From contig JAAFJY010000019.1 in the NCBI GenBank assembly GCA_013299105.1, positions 62,001 to 126,000 on the forward strand: 64,000 nucleotides of DNA. The letters run 5' to 3'. Below are positions 44,222 to 51,127 of the stretch, piece after piece. The position numbers were made by a program, and so were the translations under genes. Below the pieces are notes generated by a model. That model was not told the origin of the DNA. It searched no databases and saw only the letters and a program-made list of their open reading frames with translations. How positions within the stretch are numbered: the first letter of the stretch is position 1; each line of letters starts with the position of its first letter. The DNA comes from Chitinophagales bacterium. GTDB lineage: Bacteria > Bacteroidota > Bacteroidia > Chitinophagales > Saprospiraceae.

Positions 44222-44623
44222 ATGGGTTTTTTGGAAAATCTGGGCTTGGCCAAAGCGGCACCAAGCAATGCTGAATGGAAAATTTTGAACGACGCTGCTC
44301 AATTGCAGCAAATCACTGCTGATACTTTTCACAAACCAGTGGTACTTTTCAAAGACAGCACCTCCTGTGGCATCAGTGCGCGTGCCAAATACGAATTGGA
44401 AAAAAACTGGGATTTCAGCGCTGATGAACTGGATTTTTACTACCTTGACCTGTTGACTTACCGTCCCATCTCCAACCAAATCGCTACCGATTATGGAGTG
44501 ACGCACCAGTCGCCTCAAATCATTTTATTGAAAAACGGGCAAGCAGTGTATCATACCTCTCATCACCGCATCAGTGTAGTGGCTTTGCGCCAGGCCTTGT
44601 CTGAAAACCAGGATGTAAAATAA
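44222..44623 (+). CDS. ytxJ: YtxJ-type bacillithiol-system redox protein
   Basis: A 133-residue thioredoxin-fold protein. The active-site region FKDSTSCGISARAKYELE matches the FKHSTxCxISxxA pattern of YtxJ (DUF2847), which is associated with bacillithiol systems. A single Cys in that region suggests glutaredoxin-like monothiol action. The C-terminal HQSPQIILLKNGQAVYHTSHHRI block is standard. The gene precedes folA by 2 bases, so the two are probably co-translated. Confidence 0.85.
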   Translation: MGFLENLGLAKAAPSNAEWKILNDAAQLQQITADTFHKPVVLFKDSTSCGISARAKYELEKNWDFSADELDFYYLDLLTYRPISNQIATDYGVTHQSPQIILLKNGQAVYHTSHHRISVVALRQALSENQDVK

Positions 44624-44625
44624 TC

Positions 44626-45132
44626 GTGCACAAAGTCATCATCGCCGCCAAATCCGACAACCACGTTTTGGGATACCAAGGCCAATTACCCTGGCACATG
44701 CCTGGTGACTTGGTTTTTTTCCAACAACAAATCAAGGAAGGTACCCTGTTGAGCGGGCGTACTTCTTATGAATCGGCCCAAGGTCTGGATATTTTTACCA
44801 ATCGAGGTGAGGTCATCGTATTGACCCGTCGTACTGATTACTTGGCTCCTGGAGCCAGCATTGCTCATACCGTTGAGGAGGCTTTATCCCTGGCCGAAAA
44901 AATGAATACGCAACGCTTTTGCATCCTGGGAGGCGCTGAGGTATACGCCCAGACGATTGACCTAGCCGACGAGTTGATCATCACAGAAATTCATGGCCAA
45001 TTTGAAGGCGATACTTTTTTCCCGGCCATAGATCCCCAAATTTGGCAGGAGCAGCGCCGCGAAGACCACCCGGCAGATGCGGAAAATCCCTATGCTTATT
45101 CTTTTGTTTGGTACCAGAAGAGGGAACCATGA
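44626..45132 (+). CDS. folA: Dihydrofolate reductase
   Basis: A 168-residue enzyme that makes tetrahydrofolate with NADPH. Motifs: IIAAKSDNHVLGYQGQLPWHMPGDLVFF (with the PW loop and catalytic Asp), LLSGRTSYES, EVIVLTRR, and ILGGAEVYAQTIDLADELIITEIHG. It starts at GTG 44626, the only start that gives the conserved N-terminus. Its short Asp-containing helix and length are normal. Located immediately after ytxJ. Confidence 0.93.
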   Translation: MHKVIIAAKSDNHVLGYQGQLPWHMPGDLVFFQQQIKEGTLLSGRTSYESAQGLDIFTNRGEVIVLTRRTDYLAPGASIAHTVEEALSLAEKMNTQRFCILGGAEVYAQTIDLADELIITEIHGQFEGDTFFPAIDPQIWQEQRREDHPADAENPYAYSFVWYQKREP

Positions 45133-45162
45133 CTTTTGTGATAGTCATGGTGACTATATTGA

Positions 45163-45345
45163 GTTTATGACTGCGTGCCGTGTCACGCTCTGCGTGAAAA
45201 GCGGGCCAATTCTCTAAATCTTTAAAATTCTTGTTTTGGTCAACACCATGCAAATAATTCTGGTAATGCTGTAATCCTCCTAATTCTGATCTAGACAAAA
45301 GAAGTCGCGCCCGATTGTTCAGAACGCGTTCTCCGAAGTTTTTAG
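45163..45345 (+). repeat. Dispersed repeat family B, copy 3
   Basis: Begins GTTTATGACTGCGTGCCG, includes GTGTCACGCTCTGCGTGAAA and TTGTTTTGGTCAACACC, and ends CTCCGAAGTTTTTAG. It is the closest relative of the inverted copy at 388-589. Confidence 0.65.
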
Positions 45346-45453
45346 TAATGCTATAACTGCTGAAAACTTCGGAGAACTTTTCAGAACAAGCCAAATGCGA
45401 GTTAAACAACATCATACTAGCGGGCTGTAGGCCCCTAACGTTGGTAGCATAAA

Positions 45454-45571
45454 GGTCAACATCATGTTTGGTGGGGCTGTAAGTCCCCAACGTTGGTCAG
45501 TCAACGTCACGCTAGCAATCATTTTCATCACAAAAAATGCCGTTGCTGAAGCTTTTCCGAAGTTTCCAGTA
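45454..45571 (+). repeat. Dispersed repeat family E, copy 1
   Basis: GTGGGGCTGTAAGTCCCC, then GGTCAGTCAACG, GCAATCATTTTCATCACAAA, GTTGCTGAAGCTTTTCCGAA. The same blocks, in the same order and spacing, occur at 48523-48637. Confidence 0.6.
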
Positions 45572-45761
45572 ACTGTGTGTTTGACAAAAATTTAGCTTTT
45601 CTTTTCATCCAATTTTTTCCCCATTTTGCCGACTGTTTAGCCTCCTTGGTCGGTTAGGAGGCCCTTTCGTGTAACTCCTTTTTGTCAAAAAACGTCCATC
45701 CAGCATCACCCGACGATGGTGTTCTTCGCCTGAGAATGACACTATTGCAAATGCTTGGATT

Positions 45762-48197
45762 ATGAAGACGAAACCGACTTTTCTTTTTACACTCCTGATT
45801 TTCATGGGTTTACTCGCCCATGCACAAGTAGAAAGCAGCACCTTGCTCAAAGGACAAATCCTGGATGAGCAAAACAAAGCACTCGCTTATGCCAATGTAC
45901 TATTGCTCCGCTCCAAGGACTCTACCTTGGTCAGCGGCAATGTGAGTGACCAACATGGCATCTATACTTTCGACAAAATCAGCACCGGCCAATACCTGTT
46001 GGCGGTGTCGATGATGGGATATGCCAACTACCGTTCAACCGTATTTGAACTGAAAGGTGGCACCATGGAATTGCCCCAGATCAAACTCGCGGTCGCCTCG
46101 ACTAATCTGAAAGAAGTAACGGTAAAGGCCCAGAAACCCTTCATCGAGCTACAAGCCGACAAGGTGATCGTGAACGTGGACGCCAGCCCCGTAGCAGCGG
46201 GCAATACCGCCCTGGAATTATTGGCCAAAAGCCCTGGCGTGAACGTGGACCACGAAAACCGCATTTCGCTCAAAGGCCGTAGTGGGGTTTTGGTGCTGAT
46301 GAACGGCAAGCAAACTTACATGTCTGCGGATGACCTGGCACGCTTGCTCGAAAACACCCCCGCCAACTCGATCGAGAGCATCGAAATCATCAGCAACCCC
46401 TCGGCCAAGTACGATGCAGCGGGCAACGCAGGCATCATCAACATCAAAATGAAAAAAGAAAAGGGCCTGGGCACCAACGGCAACCTGACCCTGGGCGCTG
46501 GCTACTGGGAAAATCCACGTGGCAGCGCTGAACTGCGCATGAACCACCGTGGCAAAAAGATGAACTTATTCGGAACGGTGGGATCCTTTTACAACCGCCG
46601 ATTCCAAGACATCAACATCTCCCGCCGGATCCCGGTGCAAAATGATTTTGTACAGTTTGCGCAGGAAAACAACGAAATCCGCTACTCGCAAAGCCAACGC
46701 CTCAACTTGGGTGCCGACTGGTACCTGGGCAAAAAAACTACCCTGGGCGCGATGGGCAACTTGAACTTTGGTGAATTCAACACCAAAGGCACGGGTTTCA
46801 ACAACCTGAGTGGCTTCAATGACCAGGTCTATAACCAAATCAAGATCAAAAATACGGGTGGCGACGATTGGACCGATTACACCCTGAACCTCAACCTGCG
46901 CCATGAATTCAAAAAGAAAGGCCACGAACTGAGTTTTGACGCCGACTACGCCAACAACCGTGGCCCCAAAGACCAAGTCAATGGCAACTACTTCTTCAAT
47001 GCCCAAAACCAGGAAGTAGCAACACCCAACATCATCGGCACCAATGCCTTTACCGAAGTGGACATCATGGCCTTGAAATTGGATTATGTGCTGCCCGTAG
47101 GCAAGGGCTCGCGCCTGGAAGCAGGCTTGAAAAGCAGTTTTGTAGAAACCGACAACGACCTCAAGACCAGTCTTTTTGTGGAAAATGTATGGCAATTGGA
47201 CCCTCGCCGTTCCAACCAATTCATCTATTCTGAGAATATCCACGCGGCCTACACCAACTTCAATACCGCCATCAAAAAAGTGAACCTACAAGTGGGTTTG
47301 CGGGCCGAACTGACCAATGCCGATGGCGATTCTCCCAGCACCGACACCCGTTTTAATCGCGAATACCTCAATTTATTCCCCAGTATCAATATCTCGCACC
47401 CCGCTGGCAAGGGCCTGAACCTGAGCTATACCTACAGTCGCCGGATCGACCGGCCAAGCTATGAAGACCTGAATCCTTTTGTGTTTTACCTGGATCAATA
47501 TACCTTCCAGCGGGGCAACCCCAACATCACCCCTCAATACACCGACGCCCTGGGCCTGAATCTGATGCTGAAAGGCAAGTACATGCTGGCCCTGAACTAC
47601 AACTACACCAAGGATGTCATCACCCAAATCCTGGACCAGGATGATGCCAACCGCCAGACCTTTCAGACGATGGCCAATCTGGCCAATTTCAAAAACTACA
47701 GCGCAACCCTCAGTGTGCCCATCAAGGTGCAAAAATGGTGGGACCTGCGGGCCAATCTAGTGGGTTTGGTGAATGATTTTGAGTCGCCTTTTACCAATGG
47801 CGAAGTGGATAAGAACCAATTCACCCTGCAAAGCATGGTCAACAACAGCTTCAAACTACCCGCAGGCATCAAGGCCGAAGCCAATTTGTTTTACCAAACC
47901 CGCTATTTGCAATGGCTTTTTGACCTCAAACCCATGTGGGGCCTGGATTTGGGTTTTTCCAAAAACATCATGAAAGGCAAAGGTAGCCTGAAATTGAATT
48001 TCAACGACGTGTTTTTCACCAAAAACCCGCGCATTGATGTACAGCAAGGCACCATCAACGTACAAGTGCGCCCAGTGAACGAAAGTCGCCGCGTAAACCT
48101 GAACTTCAACTACAAGTTTGGCAACAACGAGGTAAAACCCGCTCGCCGCCGCAGTACCGCTACGGAGGATGAGCAAGGGCGGGTGAAGCGGAATTGA
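45762..48197 (+). CDS. TonB-dependent receptor-like outer-membrane barrel
   Basis: An 811-residue outer-membrane protein: signal 1-21 (LLAHAQ), carboxypeptidase-regulatory beta sandwich (about 28-110, LKGQILDEQNKALAYANVLLL), a plug domain (about 125-230, with VDASPVAAGNTALELLAKSPGVNVD and SIESIEIISNPSAKYDAAGNAGIINIKMKK), then a 22-strand-type barrel (OMP_b-brl_3). It lacks a SusD partner. The ligand is unknown; many of this type import peptides or siderophores, others may work in surface assembly. Confidence 0.88.
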   Translation: MKTKPTFLFTLLIFMGLLAHAQVESSTLLKGQILDEQNKALAYANVLLLRSKDSTLVSGNVSDQHGIYTFDKISTGQYLLAVSMMGYANYRSTVFELKGGTMELPQIKLAVASTNLKEVTVKAQKPFIELQADKVIVNVDASPVAAGNTALELLAKSPGVNVDHENRISLKGRSGVLVLMNGKQTYMSADDLARLLENTPANSIESIEIISNPSAKYDAAGNAGIINIKMKKEKGLGTNGNLTLGAGYWENPRGSAELRMNHRGKKMNLFGTVGSFYNRRFQDINISRRIPVQNDFVQFAQENNEIRYSQSQRLNLGADWYLGKKTTLGAMGNLNFGEFNTKGTGFNNLSGFNDQVYNQIKIKNTGGDDWTDYTLNLNLRHEFKKKGHELSFDADYANNRGPKDQVNGNYFFNAQNQEVATPNIIGTNAFTEVDIMALKLDYVLPVGKGSRLEAGLKSSFVETDNDLKTSLFVENVWQLDPRRSNQFIYSENIHAAYTNFNTAIKKVNLQVGLRAELTNADGDSPSTDTRFNREYLNLFPSINISHPAGKGLNLSYTYSRRIDRPSYEDLNPFVFYLDQYTFQRGNPNITPQYTDALGLNLMLKGKYMLALNYNYTKDVITQILDQDDANRQTFQTMANLANFKNYSATLSVPIKVQKWWDLRANLVGLVNDFESPFTNGEVDKNQFTLQSMVNNSFKLPAGIKAEANLFYQTRYLQWLFDLKPMWGLDLGFSKNIMKGKGSLKLNFNDVFFTKNPRIDVQQGTINVQVRPVNESRRVNLNFNYKFGNNEVKPARRRSTATEDEQGRVKRN

Positions 48198-48223
48198 GTT
48201 TTATCCTACCTTATTATATTGAT

Positions 48224-48263
48224 ACGGGAGCGTTGGTGATTGGTCAGCGCTCCCGTTTTTTAT
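48224..48263 (+). terminator. Terminator of the receptor gene
   Basis: ACGGGAGCG (48224-48232) pairs with CGCTCCCGT (48248-48256), followed by TTTTTTATTT. Confidence 0.8.
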
Positions 48264-48264
48264 T

Positions 48265-48325
48265 TGACATACTACATACGATAGACGATATATGATTTAT
48301 GGGGCTCGCTTGGGAGATTTTCCTG
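48265..48325 (+). repeat. ATACGATA-type dispersed repeat, copy 1
   Basis: CATACGATAGACGATATATG followed by GATTTATGGGGCTCGCTTGG and GGAGATTTT; a related stretch is at 56558-56625. Confidence 0.45.
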
Positions 48326-48522
48326 TTGATGAGCATCCATTTTACCGTTCAATTTTTTTGACTGACGACTGACTTCTTAAAACTTACGAAGTGGGCTCGC
48401 TATGAGAACTTGTCGGTAGTAGGAGTTTTCGGTTTTCCGATTTGAGATTCTTGAGGGCTGAAGTGAGGAAGTAATCAATCAGAGCCCTGGCCTGTAATAC
48501 ATAGCGTTCTAGATAAAAAACT

Positions 48523-48637
48523 GTCAATATCATGTCTGTGGGGCTGTAAGTCCCTAATGTCGGTCCGTCAACGACACACTTGCAATCATTTTCAACACAA
48601 AAATCACTGTTGCTGAAACTTTTCCGAAGTTTTCAGT
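48523..48637 (+). repeat. Dispersed repeat family E, copy 2
   Basis: GTGGGGCTGTAAGTCCCTAA, GGTCCGTCAACG, GCAATCATTTTCAACACAAA, GTTGCTGAAACTTTTCCGAA. Matches 45454-45571 over more than 100 bases with few changes. Confidence 0.6.
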
Positions 48638-48773
48638 TTATAAGAGTGATGGGCTTGTATATATATAGTGGAAGAGGGACACTGATTGAGGGGCGGTGCC
48701 TCGTCCTGAAATGGCTCATCGTTTCAATATTCGACCTTTTTTCTTACCTTTATGCCTATATAAATATGTATTG

Positions 48774-49826
48774 GTGAAAGAATTCAATGTTACGGGGATT
48801 TGTCGGCCTGCTAAACATTACATGGCGGATGTTTCAAAAAAACTGGCTTCAATCCTAAAAATGGTGGACGAGGGAGCCTATTTTATCGTGAACAGCCCTC
48901 ATAAGTATGGAAAAACCTCATTGATCCATTCGCTCTCCAACCGACTGATTGTTTCAGATCAATACCTTGTAGTTTTTATCCACTTTCAAGACTTTGATGA
49001 TGCCTCCTTTGAAAAAGAAGCCGCTTTTGTCAATGCTTTTGCACAAAAGATAGAAGACCAAGTCGGTGATTTAAAGCTGACTTCACTTGAGGGCAGTAAT
49101 AAATTCATGGGCATACGCGGCCTATCCGAAATCATCACTCAAGTAGTGAGTCAAACAGAAAAAGAGACCGTATTGATCATTGATGAGATTGACCATAGGG
49201 CCAATAGTCGCATTTTCAAACATTTCTTATCTGTATTGAGGGCAAAATACTTGGATCGACATCCAGAAAAAACCTTTCACTCGGTTGTGTTGGAGCAAAG
49301 TGTAAGAGACCCGAACAATTATGCAATCATTGGGCGGGATGCCGACTCTCCTTGGAATATTGCTACGGAGTTTACCATAGACCTTGGTTTTCAAGTCGCA
49401 GAGCTCATCCCAATGCTGGAGGAATATCAACAAGACCGGGGTGTAGCAATGGACCCGCTTGTCATTGCGGAACAACTCTTTTATTACACCTCTGGTCATC
49501 CATTTTTAACCAGCAAGCTTTGCAAGGTACTAGCTGAAGACCTGAAAAGGGATGAGACCTGGACCAAAGAGGATGTGGATAATGCGGTTGATTATTTGGT
49601 CAAAAATAATCAAGCTGAGTCTGGTATCCTATTTGCTTGCCTTGAAAGCGATCCCGATTTGTACAAGTTAGTGAAAGCAATTGTCATTGACGAGGGGTTC
49701 TTTATGTTCAGCCATTACGATCCAAGCATTAAATTAGGGGTATTATTTGGGATATTTGCAGAACAAAGTAGGTTGAAAATCCACAATCGAATCTACCATC
49801 AGGTTTTGATGGGGTATCTGTCGTAA
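48774..49826 (+). CDS. AAA-like domain ATPase
   Basis: A 350-residue protein of the AAA-like/AAA_35 group. The beginning VKEFNVTGICRPAKHYMADVSKKL is the standard start, leading to a P-loop VNSPHKYGKTSLI (a departure from GxxxxGKT, as in this family's RRQ-x-GKTT forms), Walker B VLIIDEIDH and a sensor region; residues 200-350 form the usual helical lid ending YHQVLMGYLS. The ORF is open farther upstream, but GTG 48774 matches the family start. Such proteins often occur near transposases or in defence-like contexts; here it is isolated between repeats. Function unknown. Confidence 0.8.
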   Translation: MKEFNVTGICRPAKHYMADVSKKLASILKMVDEGAYFIVNSPHKYGKTSLIHSLSNRLIVSDQYLVVFIHFQDFDDASFEKEAAFVNAFAQKIEDQVGDLKLTSLEGSNKFMGIRGLSEIITQVVSQTEKETVLIIDEIDHRANSRIFKHFLSVLRAKYLDRHPEKTFHSVVLEQSVRDPNNYAIIGRDADSPWNIATEFTIDLGFQVAELIPMLEEYQQDRGVAMDPLVIAEQLFYYTSGHPFLTSKLCKVLAEDLKRDETWTKEDVDNAVDYLVKNNQAESGILFACLESDPDLYKLVKAIVIDEGFFMFSHYDPSIKLGVLFGIFAEQSRLKIHNRIYHQVLMGYLS

Positions 49827-49925
49827 TAATCTTGTACTAGAAATCAGATAACATACTGGTTGAAGATGATGCTATTTTTATAGGTGAGATTCAATCGCAG
49901 AAACGATTTCTCACAAAAATCATTC

Positions 49926-50582
49926 CTACAGATTTTTAACTGTTTCAAAAATTTCGTCAAACTCCTCGAAACTATTGTTGTAAAGTAGTACTTCGTGAAA
50001 TTTCTCTAACTTTTGTAGCGCCGTAAACAGGTTGAATTTTTCCTCCTTATCAAGGTTACCACAAACAACTACCGACAAATTTCTGATTCGATCAATCAAT
50101 TGAATGGCAAGGTTCCATCCATTATTCGTCAAGTGAATCACTTTTCTTCTGCCATCTGTAATATCATCAAGCTGGTAAACCAGCCCCATCTCCAACAAAC
50201 GCCTGATTACTTCCATGCCAGTAGGTTTCTCATGGCGGTTATAGTGGATCAATTCCGATTTGGTCATCGGGTTATTCAATAAACATACCAAATAGATGTA
50301 TTCATCAAGACTTTTCAGCCCTGTTCCTTTCAAAGCCTTTTTCGCATATCCTTTCGCATACCTGACCATAAAGAACAATAACTTACTGATTGCAGCTTCG
50401 ATCGTATCTGGACCAGTTGCGATTGGAGGGGGGGTATCTTTGTTGATCGAACCAGCATTAACCATCATTGTATTGTTCTGAAGGAGCCAGGTAGCAAATA
50501 CCTGCATGTTGGTGGGGGTTCCGTGCTCACGCTCATATGCTGCAAGTTGGGTAATCAAAGATTGAAGGAAATCAAGAGTCAT
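49926..50582 (-). CDS. MarR-type winged-helix regulator
   Basis: A 218-residue regulator. A long N-terminal helical region (1-85) precedes the winged helix (about 95-180): SLDEYIYLVCLLNNPMTKSELIHYNRHEKPTGMEVIRRLLEMGLVYQLDDITDGRRKVIHLTNNG, in which the recognition helix and the wing DDITDGRRK are clear. The start is ATG at 50582; the longer frame to 50678 begins with an unlikely hydrophobic extension. It is divergent from the ACP-like gene across 133 bases, which also controls the route to the second TonB receptor. Confidence 0.8.
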   Translation of the reverse strand: MTLDFLQSLITQLAAYEREHGTPTNMQVFATWLLQNNTMMVNAGSINKDTPPPIATGPDTIEAAISKLLFFMVRYAKGYAKKALKGTGLKSLDEYIYLVCLLNNPMTKSELIHYNRHEKPTGMEVIRRLLEMGLVYQLDDITDGRRKVIHLTNNGWNLAIQLIDRIRNLSVVVCGNLDKEEKFNLFTALQKLEKFHEVLLYNNSFEEFDEIFETVKNL

Positions 50583-50715
50583 TTCAATTGTTTGAGCAAA
50601 GTTAACTAAAGTTGGCGACAAAAAATGAGTAGAAAGTAAGAAGCAAAAAGTATAAAAAAATACTAAAAAAATGAACAAATCATTTTTTAGAATGTTTTTA
50701 AACTAAAAAATAGCC

Positions 50716-50997
50716 ATGCTTCACACTTCATCCTTAAACAAAAGCAAAGCTATCAAAGAGCCTGAGGTGCTCAAATATCAGTTGATCAGCTTGCTGCCTA
50801 GGCGTAAATTGTTAAAATTTGAGCAATCCATTGCAGACCACTTGATCTTTGACCTGGGACTTACAACACGGGAGTATGATCGCTATCTATCAAAAATAGA
50901 ACAGCAATTCAACTGTGAGTTACCTGGGTTTACAACTGGTATGACCGATAGTGTAGACCACTTGGCGCATTATTTGGCCTCAAAAGAAAGTTGTTAG
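50716..50997 (+). CDS. Small ACP-like protein without carrier serine
   Basis: A 93-residue acidic-basic protein. The stretch KFEQSIADHLIFDLGLTTREYDRYLSKIEQQFNCELPG ... DSVDHLAHYL follows the four-helix pattern of acyl carrier proteins (helix, D-L-G-L-T where an ACP has D-S-L, E-x-x-x-x-x-I-E-x-x-F), but the phosphopantetheine Ser is replaced in the D-L-G-L position. So it may be an ACP-fold relic or a regulator fold partner. I do not recognise a named family. It lies between the divergent MarR gene and a TonB receptor 130 bases on. Confidence 0.5.
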   Translation: MLHTSSLNKSKAIKEPEVLKYQLISLLPRRKLLKFEQSIADHLIFDLGLTTREYDRYLSKIEQQFNCELPGFTTGMTDSVDHLAHYLASKESC

Positions 50998-51127
50998 CAG
51001 GCAACTATTTCTTATCTATTTTTCAATTTGTAATCGAGCATACTTCGATTGTTAAGGCTCTAAAATCGTTGAGGTCTTAACAAAAACTTTTCTCTTGAGC
51101 TAACACCTCAATGAGAGTGAGAGAATT

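Larger units (their letters stand above)
45133..45761. other. 629-base repeat-rich gap
   Basis: No gene is supported. Holds family B copy 3 (45163-45345), a family E repeat (45454-45571) with a short related piece near 45422 (GGGCTGTAGGCCCCTAACG), and CTGAAAACTTCGGAGAAC near 45360 which is an inverted copy of the end of family B. The promoter of the receptor gene must lie in its last 150 bases. Confidence 0.6.
48198..48773. other. 576-base repeat-rich gap
   Basis: Terminator at 48224-48263, an ATACGATA-rich repeat (48265-48325) and family E copy 2 (48523-48637). No gene is supported. TACCTTTA near 48746 resembles a -7 box for the following ATPase gene. Confidence 0.55.

Noticed and set aside
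48699-48773. N-terminal extension of the AAA-like ATPase
   Set aside because: The extension is unrelated to the family start and overlaps the likely promoter; GTG 48774 gives the conserved beginning.
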